A stretch of 64,000 bases of DNA from Streptomyces cellostaticus. GTDB lineage: Bacteria > Actinomycetota > Actinomycetes > Streptomycetales > Streptomycetaceae. Made by a program: the position numbers and the translations under genes. The notes below the pieces were generated by a model. The model did not search any database. It was not told the DNA's origin and saw nothing but the letters and a program-made list of their open reading frames with translations. This document shows positions 8,595-17,686 of the stretch, piece by piece. Position 1 is the stretch's first letter, and every line of letters starts with the position of its first letter. Location of the stretch: assembly GCF_023630175.1 (NCBI RefSeq), contig NZ_JALLIN010000003.1, positions 1 to 64,000 of the forward strand, given 5' to 3'.

Positions 8595-9494
8595 TCACTG
8601 ACTAGTGCCCTGACTGGATCTCGCCCCCGGCGCGGGCGCCTCGCCGGCCCCGCTCTCGGCGATGCGGCCCGCGTAGATGTCCCCCGGGCTCGGCAGCCGC
8701 ACGTCGACGGGGGTGCCGAACTCGAACAGCAGTGTGGTCGAGGCGACCGCGACCGGCGTCTTCTCGCGGCCGTTGACGAAGCTGAAGCGCTGGCGCAGCT
8801 TGCGGATGCGGCCCTGGTCGTCCAGGTAGACGTCGAACGGCACCTCCGCCGTGGCGAACCCCTTCGCCGCCGCGGCCAGCGCCGCCCGGTTGTCCGCCGA
8901 GGCGTTCGCCGAGGCGCCGGCCAGGTCCGCCGTACCCCGGTAGTGCCGCACCGGGGTCCCGCCGACCTCGGTCCGTCCGACGTACGTCGCCGTGCGCGTG
9001 CCGCGCAGCACCTCCGCCGCCGCGTACGGGTCGGTGGCGCCGCCGGTGACGAGGTTGCCGTCGGACAGGGCCGCGGTCTCCACCCGCACCCACTTGTCGG
9101 CGGGTACGCCCGCGCCCCGGTTCTTCATGTACAGGGCGCCGGGGGCGAGGAGCTCGGTGATGGGCCGGTGCTCGGGGGTGCCCGCGGGGTCGTCCGGGAG
9201 TACGACGGTCAGCTCCCCGAGCCGGTGCCGGAAGTCGTAGCCGCCCCGGCCGCGGATGGTGACCCGGGTGCCGCCGGTCGCCATCTCCATGGACGTGGTC
9301 GTCTTGGAGCTGCCCGCCTCCCGCAGGGTGTCCGCGGCCCGCCGCAGCACGGTCGCCGGGTCGCCGCCGACGCCGTGCGCGCCCTCGGCGGCGGCCCGGT
9401 CACCGGTGCACCCGGTGGCGGCCGCCCCCAGCCCGAGCACGACTCCCACCGCGAGGGCGGTCCTTCCCGCGCGCCTGTACTGCCGCCGATCCAT
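8595..9494 (-). CDS. Lipoprotein, LppX/LolA-like fold
   Basis: 299 residues. The N-terminus MDRRQYRRAGRT, a hydrophobic stretch and a lipobox ending ATGC mark a lipoprotein signal. The mature part is beta-rich with alternating short strands and ends in a Gly/Ser/Ala-rich tail, resembling LppX/LprG/LolA-like lipid-binding lipoproteins of actinobacteria. ATG 9494 is preceded by a G-rich ribosome site. The fold assignment is by general resemblance; the cargo is unknown. Confidence 0.82.
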   Translation of the reverse strand: MDRRQYRRAGRTALAVGVVLGLGAAATGCTGDRAAAEGAHGVGGDPATVLRRAADTLREAGSSKTTTSMEMATGGTRVTIRGRGGYDFRHRLGELTVVLPDDPAGTPEHRPITELLAPGALYMKNRGAGVPADKWVRVETAALSDGNLVTGGATDPYAAAEVLRGTRTATYVGRTEVGGTPVRHYRGTADLAGASANASADNRAALAAAAKGFATAEVPFDVYLDDQGRIRKLRQRFSFVNGREKTPVAVASTTLLFEFGTPVDVRLPSPGDIYAGRIAESGAGEAPAPGARSSQGTSQ

Positions 9495-9594
9495 CGCGTG
9501 AAACCCCCAGCCGGTAGGTCCGTCACGGGCCCCCTGTCTGCCTGGTTAACGACCGGTAGGGAGCACCGTCACGCGCTGCCGTACCGTTGTCACC

Positions 9595-9768
9595 GTGGTG
9601 CAGCAGGACGGGCCGGGGCGAGCCCGGCAGGGGCAGGAACACCTCACGACGACGACCGAGCAGGGCCGCTTCTGCGTGGCCCGCTGCACCTGCGGCTGGC
9701 GCGGCCCGGCCCGCCGGGCCCGCAGTCTCGCCAGAGCGGACGCGCAGGCGCACGCGGAGCCGGGGTGA
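9595..9768 (+). CDS. Small conserved protein with CTCGW motif (57 aa)
   Basis: A short gene from GTG 9595 to TGA 9766-9768. TACCGT lies at 9582-9587, exactly 7 nt before the start, a leaderless arrangement. It ends RFCVARCTCGWRGPARRA plus a short Arg/Ala-rich tail; the paired Cys residues may bind metal. I recall similar small proteins in streptomycetes. It lies divergent from the lipoprotein and convergent with the nudix gene. Function unknown. Confidence 0.6.
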   Translation: MVQQDGPGRARQGQEHLTTTTEQGRFCVARCTCGWRGPARRARSLARADAQAHAEPG

Positions 9769-9786
9769 GGCGTCCCGGGCGGCCGG

Positions 9787-10200
9787 TCAGCGGCGCTCGA
9801 AGTGCCGGGTGAGGGCGTCGACGAGATCGCGGTCGCGGGGATGGGTCAGCCGGTGGCGGGCCTCGGCGGGACAGAGCCACAGGATCCGGTCCACCTCGGC
9901 GTTCGGGGCGAAGGCTCCGGCGGTGGCCTCGGCCGCCCAGTAGCGCACCCGTTTGGGCCGGCCGTTGGCCGGATAGCTCAGGGTCGGCAGCTCGGGGCCG
10001 GGCTCGGCCGCGTAACCGGTCTCCTCGGCGACCTCGCGCAGGGCGCCCGCGAGCGCGTCCTCGCCCCGCTTCAGCTTGCCCTTCGGGTGGGACCAGTCGT
10101 CGTACTTGGGCCGGTGGACCAGGCAGAGCTCCAGACCGCCGGCCGCCGGCGAGCGGCGCCACAGGACGCAGCCCGCCGCCTCGACCGTGGTGTCGTTCAC
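9787..10200 (-). CDS. NUDIX hydrolase (MutT-like)
   Basis: 137 residues with a complete nudix box: G-x5-E-x7-REVAEETGY (about residues 41-63). It probably hydrolyses a nucleoside diphosphate derivative. It is the third gene after ppk and the CHAD gene, all on the minus strand; in streptomycetes this trio stays together, suggesting a role in polyphosphate or nucleotide-pyrophosphate turnover. The substrate is not readable from sequence. Confidence 0.92.
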   Translation of the reverse strand: MNDTTVEAAGCVLWRRSPAAGGLELCLVHRPKYDDWSHPKGKLKRGEDALAGALREVAEETGYAAEPGPELPTLSYPANGRPKRVRYWAAEATAGAFAPNAEVDRILWLCPAEARHRLTHPRDRDLVDALTRHFERR

Positions 10201-10220
10201 ACCGCCTCCTCGCGGGGGTT

Positions 10221-11363
10221 TCAGGAAGCGCCGACCGCCTGCTTCTGCCAGGCCTGCTGGAAGGCGAACCTGGCCGCCTCCACCTCGTGCCGCTGGTCGG
10301 CGTGGAGCACGCCCAGCGCGTACGCCGTCGCGGGGGCGATGCGGGGGGTACGGGCCGCCTGGGCCGCCGCTGCCGCCGCCTCCGAGGCGTCCCGGTGCCG
10401 GTTCAGCGACTGGCCGGCCGTCAGCAGCCGTACGTCGGCCGGGGAGTTGGTGCCGTGCAGCACCTCGCGGGCGTAGCGGTGCAGGCGCAGCAGCAGGCGG
10501 ACCTGGTGCCAGGGCCCGTCCTGGGGGTGCGGGGACGGGTCCGGGGACAGGCCGTGGACCAGGGCCTCCGCGTTGTAGGGGTGGCCCGCGGTGAGCAGCG
10601 GCAGGGCGGTGACGGCCTGGGTGAGGCGTTCCTCGGCCGCGGCGGCGAGGGGGTGCAGCGCGGTGCCGGGCGCGTGGGGGGTGAGCGGGACCTCGCTCGC
10701 CAGTAAGGCCACCTTGTCCGCGACCGCGTGGAAGCGGGAGGAGCCGAGGGCCTGCAGGGCCGTGGAGTGGGCCCGGGTCCGGGCCAGGGTGAGCTGGCGC
10801 TCCAGCAGGGCCCCCGCCCGGGCCGCGCCGACCGTCAGGCTGCCGCGCTCCGGGGCCGGCACCGCCGGACGGGCGGTGCCGGGCGGCGCCGTGCTCACCG
10901 GGACGGGTGCCGTCCCGGCGCCGGGACCGCCCGCGGCCGGCCCGGCCCCTTCGGACGGGGTGCCGACGGCCATCGCGGCCACCGGCTGGGCCGGCAGCGC
11001 CGCGGTGCCCGAGAGCCGGTTGAGGGCCTGCAGCAGCCGTTCCAGGCGGGCCTCGTAGGCGTGCTCCAGCTTCAGGGTGCCCGACAGCCAGGCCAGTTCC
11101 GGGCGCATCTCCTCCGACCAGTCCGCATCGAGCAGCGGGCGGAAGGTGTGCAGGCTGGCGCTGATGCGGCGGGCCGAGCGGCGCAGCAGCAGCGCCGGGT
11201 CGACGGACTCCTCCGCGCCGCCCGCCGGGACGCCGCCGGTCTCCCGGTGCGTGCGCAGCGCGCGGAGGAACTCCGTGGCCCGGGCGCGGAGGTAGCCCGC
11301 GAGGGCTTCCCCGGTCACCGCCTGGGCCGAGGGGTCCGTCGGGTCAAGGTGTCGCTGTGCCAC
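10221..11363 (-). CDS. CHAD domain protein
   Basis: 380 residues, helical and rich in His/Arg, of the CHAD family that binds polyphosphate through conserved basic residues. GTG 11363 is preceded by GGAGG at 8 nt. The gene overlaps the ppk 3' end by 20 bp, implying coupled translation. Two CHAD helical repeats (about residues 12-120 and 170-370) flank an Ala/Pro/Gly linker near 130-165. It probably targets to, or regulates, the polyphosphate made by PPK. Confidence 0.9.
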   Translation of the reverse strand: MAQRHLDPTDPSAQAVTGEALAGYLRARATEFLRALRTHRETGGVPAGGAEESVDPALLLRRSARRISASLHTFRPLLDADWSEEMRPELAWLSGTLKLEHAYEARLERLLQALNRLSGTAALPAQPVAAMAVGTPSEGAGPAAGGPGAGTAPVPVSTAPPGTARPAVPAPERGSLTVGAARAGALLERQLTLARTRAHSTALQALGSSRFHAVADKVALLASEVPLTPHAPGTALHPLAAAAEERLTQAVTALPLLTAGHPYNAEALVHGLSPDPSPHPQDGPWHQVRLLLRLHRYAREVLHGTNSPADVRLLTAGQSLNRHRDASEAAAAAAQAARTPRIAPATAYALGVLHADQRHEVEAARFAFQQAWQKQAVGAS

Positions 11364-13575
11364 GCCGGCGCCTCCGGGCGTCTATGAGCATCTCCTGGAC
11401 GTTGCGCAGGGGCTGTCCGTCAGCGTCGGTCGCGTGCCGGGTCCACTCGCCGTCGGGACCGAGGTGCCAGGAGGCGGTGGTGTCGGACATGCCGGTGTCG
11501 AGCAGCCGGTTCAGGGCCGCCCGGTGGCCGGGGTCGGTCACCCGGACCAGGGCCTCGATCCGGCGGTCGAGGTTGCGGTGCATCATGTCGGCGCTGCCGA
11601 TCCACACCTCGGGTTCGCCGCCGTTGCCGAAGGCGAACACCCGGGAGTGCTCGAGGAAGCGGCCGAGGATGGAGCGGACCCGGATGTTCTCCGACAGGCC
11701 CGCGACGCCGGGCCGGACCGCGCAGATGCCGCGCACCCACACGTCGACCGGCACGCCGGCCTGGGAGGCGCGGTACAGCGCGTCGATGATCGCCTCGTCG
11801 ACCATCGAGTTGACCTTGATGCGCACGAAGGCGGGGCGTCCCGCCCGGTGGTGCTGGACCTCCTTGTCGATGCGCGCTATCAGGCCGTCGCGCAGCGACT
11901 TGGGGGCGACGAGGAGGCGGCGGTAGGTCTCCCGGCGGGAGTAGCCGGACAGCCGGTTGAACAGGTCGGAGAGGTCCGCGCCGACCTGCGGGTCGGCGGT
12001 GAGCAGCCCGAGGTCCTCGTACAGCCGGGCCGTCTTCGGGTGGTAGTTGCCGGTGCCGACGTGGCTGTAGCGGCGGAGGGTCTCGCCCTCCTGGCGGACC
12101 ACCAGGGACAGCTTGCAGTGCGTCTTCAGGCCGACCAGGCCGTACACCACGTGGCAGCCCGCCTCCTCCAGCTTGCGCGCCCACTTGATGTTGGCGTGCT
12201 CGTCGAAGCGGGCCTTGATCTCGACCAGGACGAGGACCTGCTTGCCGGACTCGGCTGCGTCGATGAGCGCGTCGACTATCGGGGAGTCGCCGGAGGTGCG
12301 GTACAGGGTCTGCTTGATCGCCAGTACGTCCGGGTCGGCGGCCGCCTGCTCCAGGAAGGCCTGCACGGAGGTGGAGAAGGAGTCGTACGGGTGGTGCAGC
12401 AGCACGTCACGGGCGCGCAGGGCGGCGAAGATGTCGGGCGCCGACGCCGACTCCACCTCGGCCAGGTCACGGTGGGTGCCCGCGACGAACTTCGGGTACT
12501 TCAGCTCCGGCCGGTCGAGGCTGTGGATGCGGAAGAGGCCGGTGAGGTCCAGGGGACCGGGCAGCGGGTAGACCTCGGCCTCGGAGATCTTCAGCTCGCG
12601 GACCAGCAGGTCCAGCACCTCGCGGTCGATGGACTCCTCGACCTCCAGGCGCACCGGCGGTCCGAAGCGGCGTCGCATGAGTTCCTTCTCCAGGGCCTGG
12701 AGCAGGTTCTCGGCGTCGTCCTCCTCGACCTCGAGGTCCTCGTTGCGGGTGAGCCGGAAGGCGTGGTGCTCCAGCACCTCCATGCCCGGGAACAGCTCCT
12801 CCAGGTGCGCGGCGATGACGTCCTCGAGCGGGACGTAGCGGCCCGGCGCCGCCTCCAGGAAGCGGGACAGCAGCGGCGGCACCTTCACGCGCGCGAAGTG
12901 CTTGTGGCCGCTGACCGGGTTGCGCACGACGACGGCCAGGTTCAGGGACAGGCCGGAGATGTACGGGAACGGGTGCGCGGGGTCGACGGCCAGCGGGGTC
13001 AGCACGGGGAAGATCTGGTGCCGGAAGAGCGTGAAGAGGCGCGCCTGCTCCTTCTCGGTCAGCTCGTTCCAGCGGACCAGGTGGATGCCCTCGTCGGCGA
13101 GTGCGGGGGCCACGTCCTCGTGGTAGCAGGCGGCGTGCCGGGCCATCAGCTCGCGCGAGCGGGCCCAGATCATCTCCAGCACCTCGCGCGGCTGGAGGCC
13201 GGACGCGGAGCGGGTGGCGACGCCGGTGGCGATGCGGCGCTTCAGGCCGGCCACCCGGACCATGAAGAACTCGTCCAGGTTGCTGGCGAAGATCGCCAGG
13301 AAGTTGGCGCGCTCCAGCAGGGGCGTGTTCGGGTCCTCGGCCAGCTCCAGGACCCGCTCGTTGAAGGCGAGCCAGCTTCGCTCCCGGTCGAGGAAGCGGC
13401 CCTGGGGCAGCGGCGCCCCGCCGCTCTGCGCCTCCTCGTAGGCGTCGAGGTCGGCGTCGAGGTCGGGTTCCAGGTCGGAAACGGTCGCGGCGACCGCGTG
13501 GGACCGGTGCGCGGCGATGGAGCCCACGGAGGGCTGCGTGTGCTGGGCCTCTGCCTGGGTGTCTTGCTGACTCAT
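11344..13575 (-). CDS. ppk: Polyphosphate kinase PPK1
   Basis: Makes and reverses long-chain polyphosphate from ATP. The four PPK1 domains are recognisable: N domain (from about residue 60, [20 protein letters not shown]), head, and two phospholipase-D-like catalytic domains. The autophosphorylated His is in [10 protein letters not shown], and [15 protein letters not shown] is the Arg/Thr-rich ATP region. ATG 13575 (743 residues) has GGAAG 9 nt upstream and begins MSQQDTQ; an in-frame ATG at 13698 would give 784 residues but has no ribosome site. I recall a longer form annotated in S. coelicolor, so the start is open. It is first in the ppk-CHAD-nudix operon. Confidence 0.95.
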   Translation of the reverse strand: MSQQDTQAEAQHTQPSVGSIAAHRSHAVAATVSDLEPDLDADLDAYEEAQSGGAPLPQGRFLDRERSWLAFNERVLELAEDPNTPLLERANFLAIFASNLDEFFMVRVAGLKRRIATGVATRSASGLQPREVLEMIWARSRELMARHAACYHEDVAPALADEGIHLVRWNELTEKEQARLFTLFRHQIFPVLTPLAVDPAHPFPYISGLSLNLAVVVRNPVSGHKHFARVKVPPLLSRFLEAAPGRYVPLEDVIAAHLEELFPGMEVLEHHAFRLTRNEDLEVEEDDAENLLQALEKELMRRRFGPPVRLEVEESIDREVLDLLVRELKISEAEVYPLPGPLDLTGLFRIHSLDRPELKYPKFVAGTHRDLAEVESASAPDIFAALRARDVLLHHPYDSFSTSVQAFLEQAAADPDVLAIKQTLYRTSGDSPIVDALIDAAESGKQVLVLVEIKARFDEHANIKWARKLEEAGCHVVYGLVGLKTHCKLSLVVRQEGETLRRYSHVGTGNYHPKTARLYEDLGLLTADPQVGADLSDLFNRLSGYSRRETYRRLLVAPKSLRDGLIARIDKEVQHHRAGRPAFVRIKVNSMVDEAIIDALYRASQAGVPVDVWVRGICAVRPGVAGLSENIRVRSILGRFLEHSRVFAFGNGGEPEVWIGSADMMHRNLDRRIEALVRVTDPGHRAALNRLLDTGMSDTTASWHLGPDGEWTRHATDADGQPLRNVQEMLIDARRRRRGTATP

Positions 13576-13698
13576 GACACCATTCTTCCGCGCCACGCGC
13601 GAGACAGGCGCGTCGGAACGTGCGGGCGGGAGCGTCACGGCCCCGTTCCCCGCGGGCCCCTCGGGGGGAGGCGAAGGCTCTGGCACGACGGGCTTCAT

Positions 13699-14421
13699 TG
13701 GCCGAGCGTCGCAAGCCAGTCTGAATCGATGGTTACGGAGACATGACGTCCCGGAAATCGAGGGGCGGCCCCGGGGTGCGTCCCTCCCCCCGTGGAAGGG
13801 ACGCACACCCCTCATGCGGTCCGGCGGCGCGGCACCAGCAAGCGGCCGTCGTCACCGGCGTGGTCAGGGCCGGCACGACGCCCGTCTCCGCCAGGTGCGG
13901 GGGGCCAGAAGCGGGACGCGGGGTGGTAGACGGCGAAACAGCTGTCGGCGTTCCGTCCGGTGCCGCCCGGCCGGGCCCGGGCGCTCCCGGGCAGGGCGAA
14001 CGGATCACGGCGAGGTGCGGGTCGCCGCCGGCCACGGGGGCGCTCGCCGAGGGCCAGGGCCAGGGCCGGGGCGAGGGCGAGGGCGCCCCGGGTGCGCCGG
14101 CCACCGGGCCGCGCCCCTGAGCGGGCTCCGGGATCGAGCGTGCCAGTGGCCACGATCCGCGCGGCGCTCCCCGCGTCCCGGCGTGTGCGGGGCCGAGGCC
14201 GGCGTCCGCGCGCAGCGTCTCGGTGACCGTGACCTGCGGGTACGGCGGCTTGTCCCGGGCCGCGCGGCCCACCTGGACACAGGGCGCCGCGGGGGTGGTG
14301 CCGAGCACCGTCAGCCGGCCCCTGTCGCCCATTGAACGGTGAAAGGATTCTCCGGAAGAGGGGTGGCCGTCGGGCCGGCCACCCCGGGGTCCGCGCCGGG
14401 GCGCCCGCGCGCCCCGCCGGA
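13699..14421. other. Gap between ppk and mshD; hairpin at 13776-13806
   Basis: About 720 bp with no gene I can support. A 10-bp perfect stem (13776-13785 with 13797-13806, 11-nt loop) is terminator-like. A minus-strand frame opening at ATG 14329 has ordinary codon use for roughly its first 45 codons, then becomes Pro/Ser/Gly-rich low-complexity sequence (GGCCAG repeats at 14050-14075), so it may be a decayed gene. Confidence 0.5.
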
Positions 14422-15348
14422 TCAGGTCTCGGTGCGGTACATCAGGTCGGTCTCGTACGTCGTGAAGCCCAGCCGCTCGTACACGGCGACCGCCGCCTTG
14501 TTGTCGGCGTCGACGTACAGCATGGCCGTCGGCAGCCCCTGCGCCGCCAGGTGACGCAGGCCGATCAGGGTCAGGGCCCTGCCGAGCCCGCCGCCCTGCT
14601 CGCCCGGCCGGACCCCGAGCACGTACACCTCGCCGAGCCCCTCCTCGGCGTGCACCTTGGTCCAGTGGAAGCCGACCAGCTCCCCGCGCCGCTCCGCCAG
14701 GAAGAACCCGGCCGGGTCGAACCACGGCAGTGCCTTGCGGTCGTCCAGGTCGCGCTGGGTGAGCGAGCCCTGCTCGGGGTGGTGCGCGAACGCGGCCGCG
14801 TTGACCGCGAGCCAGGCCGCGTCGTCCTTGCCCGGCACGAAGGAGCGTACGGTCACACCGTCCGGCAGCACCGGCTCGGCCGGCTCCGGGTCGGTCAACG
14901 GCCGTCGCATCTGGCGCAGTTCACGGAACAGGGTCAGGCCGAGCACCTGGGCGAGGTGGCGGGCGGCGGAGTGCCCGCCGTGCGCCCACACCCGCAGCCG
15001 CTTGCCCGAGGCGGCGAGCAGTGCCGAGCCCAGCGCCCGGCCGTGCCCGTGCCCGCGGTGCGCCGGGTGGACGACCAGTTCGGCGGCCGGCGCCTCCACC
15101 GGGTCGGTGTCCTCCAGTTGGCCGTAGCCGACCAGCTCGCCTCCGGCGGTCAGCAGCAGATGCGAGACGCCCTCGCGCGGGCCGCCGTGAAGCTGCAGCC
15201 GGCCCTGCTCGGACACCGGCTGCTGCCCGTCGACGCGGGCGGCCTCGGCGAGCAGTCCGAGCACGGCCTCGGCCTGGTCCGGGTCGAGCGCCGAGCGGGT
15301 CTCGAGGGAACGGGAGGGGGCCGGCCGTCCGGTGTCGTCGCTGCTCAT
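14422..15348 (-). CDS. mshD: Mycothiol synthase MshD
   Basis: Last enzyme of mycothiol synthesis: acetylates Cys-GlcN-Ins with acetyl-CoA. 308 residues in two GNAT domains, each with an acetyl-CoA loop: HPAHRGHGHGRALG (N-terminal half) and RPGEQGGGLGRALT (C-terminal half). The C-terminus ETDLMYRTET is typical. ATG 15348 is taken because TACCCT stands exactly 7 nt upstream, a leaderless start; the frame is open further but without support. It shares the pathway with mshA at 54.9 kb, though they are not clustered. Confidence 0.95.
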   Translation of the reverse strand: MSSDDTGRPAPSRSLETRSALDPDQAEAVLGLLAEAARVDGQQPVSEQGRLQLHGGPREGVSHLLLTAGGELVGYGQLEDTDPVEAPAAELVVHPAHRGHGHGRALGSALLAASGKRLRVWAHGGHSAARHLAQVLGLTLFRELRQMRRPLTDPEPAEPVLPDGVTVRSFVPGKDDAAWLAVNAAAFAHHPEQGSLTQRDLDDRKALPWFDPAGFFLAERRGELVGFHWTKVHAEEGLGEVYVLGVRPGEQGGGLGRALTLIGLRHLAAQGLPTAMLYVDADNKAAVAVYERLGFTTYETDLMYRTET

Positions 15349-15637
15349 GCGTACGAGGGTACGGGGCCGCCGGAGCGAAGTCCCGGTACCGCGGAGCGGA
15401 GAAGTCCTGCCGCGGCCCACGGCGTGAGTCCTGGTACGGCTGAGGCGGAAGCCCGGGTCGGCGCGGGGCGGAGGTCCCGGTGGGGTGGAGGGCCGGGCTC
15501 CTGGTGGACCGAGGGGAAAAGGACGGCAAAGGGAAACCAGGACGTAACCACGAACCCCCTGTCGCGCTACGCGCGTTGACCTTAGGCTGCGCGGCGAACG
15601 GGGGCCACGCGCCCCAGCCGACCCACAGGGGGGTTCC

Positions 15638-17437
15638 ATGTCAGCCGCACCCCGGCGCACCAGACGCAGGGCCTACGGCGTCCTCGCCACCACCGCCGCT
15701 CTCGCCACGGCCGCCGGCCTGGCCGCCGCCCTGCCCGCGCAGGCGCACACCGGCAAGGACGGTCACGGGCACGGCCGTTCCGGCCGCTACCAGGACGTCC
15801 AGCTCCTGTCCTTCAACGACCTGCACGGCAACCTGGAGCCCCCGTCCGGCTCCTCCGGCCGGGTCACCGAACTCCAGCCGGACGGCACGACGAAGACGAT
15901 CGACGCGGGTGGCGCCGAGTACCTCGCCACCCATCTGCGCCAGGCCCGCCAGGGCCACCCGTACTCCATCACGGCGGCCGCCGGCGACATGGTCGGCGCC
16001 TCCCCGCTGCTGTCCGGGCTCTTCCACGACGAGCCCACGATCGAGGCGCTCAACAAGCTGAAGCTGGACGTCACCTCGGTCGGCAACCACGAGTTCGACG
16101 AGGGCGCGAGGGAGCTGGCCCGCCTGCAGAACGGCGGCTGCCACCCCACGGAGGGCTGCTACGGCGACACGAAGTTCAAGGGCGCCGACTTCCCCTACCT
16201 CACCGCCAACGTCATCGACGACAGGACGGACCGACCGCTCCTCAAGCCCTACTGGGTGTGGAAGAAGAAGGACGTCAAGATCGGCTTCATCGGCGTCACT
16301 CTGGAGGGCACCCCCGACATCGTCTCCGCCGACGGCGTCAAGGGCCTGAAGTTCAAGGACGAGACCGAGACGATCAACAAGTACGCCAAGGTGCTGCAGC
16401 GCCGGGGCGTGCAGTCGATCGTGGCCCTGATCCACGAGGGCGGCTACCCGGCCTCCGGCTCCTACAACTACGACTGCGACTCCGCGGGCGCGGGCTCCGG
16501 CATCTCCGGCCCGATCGTGGACATCGCGAAGCACGTCACGCCGGCCGTCGACGCGCTCGTCACCGGCCACACCCACAACGCCTACGTCTGCACCGTCCCC
16601 GACCCGTCGGGCCGGCCGCGCATGGTCACCTCCGCGGCCTCCTTCGGCCGCCTGTACACGGACACCACGCTCACCTACGACCACCGCACCGGCGACATCG
16701 TGCGCACGGCCGTGAAGTCCGCGAACCACGTGGTCTCCCGGGACGTCCCCAAGGCGGCGGACATGACCGGGCTGATCTCGAGGTGGAACACCCTGGCCGC
16801 CCCGATCGGCAACCGGCCCATCGGCTACATCTCCGGCGACGTCAACAACACCGGCACCGAGTCCCCCATGGGTGACCTGATCGCCGACGCGCAACTCGCC
16901 CACGGCAAGGAGCTGGACCCGAACACCAGCCTCGCCCTGATGAACCCGGGCGGCGTGCGCGCGGGCCTGACCTACGCGGCCAAGGGCGACGAGGGCGACG
17001 GGGTCGTCACCTACGCCGAGGGCTTCACGGTCCAGCCCTTCTCCAACACCGTGAACCTCCAGGACTTCACGGGTGCCCAGCTCGTCCAGGTGCTCAAGGA
17101 GCAGGTGAGCGGGCCCAACGCGGCGGTCCCGAAGATCCTCCAGCCGTCCGCCGGACTCACCTACACGCTCGACCTGACCAGGTCCGGGGCGGACCGCGTG
17201 GTCACCGACTCCATCCGGCTCAACGGCGCCGCCATCGACCCGGCGGCCACCTACCGCGTCGCCACCAACAGCTTCCTGGCGGGCGGCGGCGACGGCTTCC
17301 CGACCCTGGGGCAGGGCACGAACGACCTGGTCGGCAGCGACGACCTGGCCGCGCTCGCGACGTACCTGACGGCCAACTCCTCGGCCACCGACCCGATCGC
17401 CCCGCCGAAGGCGGACCGGGTCACGATCACGCAGTAG
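15638..17437 (+). CDS. Secreted 5'-nucleotidase / metallophosphatase (UshA/YfkN-like)
   Basis: 599 residues with an N-terminal export signal (RRTRRRAYG, then a hydrophobic stretch ending about residue 36, PAQAH). The calcineurin-like metal motifs are present in order: FNDLHG, GNHEFDEG and GHTHNAY. A C-terminal 5'-nucleotidase domain with substrate stacking residues follows (MNPGGVRAG, NSFLAGGGDG). It should release phosphate from extracellular nucleotides, fitting the phosphate-rich neighbourhood. No anchor sequence at the C-terminus, so it is likely free. I looked for a PHO box and found no clear one. Confidence 0.93.
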   Translation: MSAAPRRTRRRAYGVLATTAALATAAGLAAALPAQAHTGKDGHGHGRSGRYQDVQLLSFNDLHGNLEPPSGSSGRVTELQPDGTTKTIDAGGAEYLATHLRQARQGHPYSITAAAGDMVGASPLLSGLFHDEPTIEALNKLKLDVTSVGNHEFDEGARELARLQNGGCHPTEGCYGDTKFKGADFPYLTANVIDDRTDRPLLKPYWVWKKKDVKIGFIGVTLEGTPDIVSADGVKGLKFKDETETINKYAKVLQRRGVQSIVALIHEGGYPASGSYNYDCDSAGAGSGISGPIVDIAKHVTPAVDALVTGHTHNAYVCTVPDPSGRPRMVTSAASFGRLYTDTTLTYDHRTGDIVRTAVKSANHVVSRDVPKAADMTGLISRWNTLAAPIGNRPIGYISGDVNNTGTESPMGDLIADAQLAHGKELDPNTSLALMNPGGVRAGLTYAAKGDEGDGVVTYAEGFTVQPFSNTVNLQDFTGAQLVQVLKEQVSGPNAAVPKILQPSAGLTYTLDLTRSGADRVVTDSIRLNGAAIDPAATYRVATNSFLAGGGDGFPTLGQGTNDLVGSDDLAALATYLTANSSATDPIAPPKADRVTITQ

Positions 17438-17528
17438 CCGCCGCGAGGCGGATCGCGCACCTCGGGCAGAGGGTGCGGGCGGGGGCGGTGCGCATGATCG
17501 GACGATTCATGCGCACGCCCCGTCCCAT
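17427..17528 (-). CDS. Possible 33-aa CxxC protein
   Basis: A small frame from ATG 17528 to a stop at 17427-17429, ending MRTAPARTLCPRCAIRLA plus AATA. The CPRC pair looks like half a zinc ribbon. It overlaps the end of the nucleotidase gene by 11 bp on the opposite strand. A G-rich stretch before the ATG could serve as ribosome site. Weak: it may be chance. Confidence 0.25.
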   Translation of the reverse strand: MGRGVRMNRPIMRTAPARTLCPRCAIRLAAATA

Positions 17529-17577
17529 GGCCCCGCATCCGCCTTCCCGCCCCTGCGAGGAGCACGGCGCGCTCTCG

Positions 17578-17608
17578 GACCTCCCCCGGCCCCGGGCCGG
17601 GGGAGGTC
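17578..17608. terminator. Bidirectional terminator between nucleotidase and sensor kinase
   Basis: Perfect 14-bp stem (17578-17591 with 17595-17608) with a CCG loop, between convergent genes. Further GGGAGGTCCC-type repeats follow to 17645. Confidence 0.8.
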
Positions 17609-17686
17609 CGCTGCGGGAGGTCCCGCGGGAGGTCCCCGGGACGGTGTCGTGCGGGACACCGCCGCCGGCCCGGAGCGGGACGGCCC

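Noticed and set aside
13575..13698. Longer ppk start at ATG 13698
   Set aside because: No ribosome site and Pro-rich non-conserved start; ATG 13575 has GGAAG. Kept as an open alternative because longer forms are annotated elsewhere.
11434..13746. 770-codon plus-strand open frame
   Set aside because: Shadow of ppk on the other strand; the composition reflects third-position GC in ppk.
15520..15637. PHO box before the 5'-nucleotidase
   Set aside because: Only GGTTCGTGGTTACGT-like fragments on the reverse strand; no two good GTTCACC repeats in phase.
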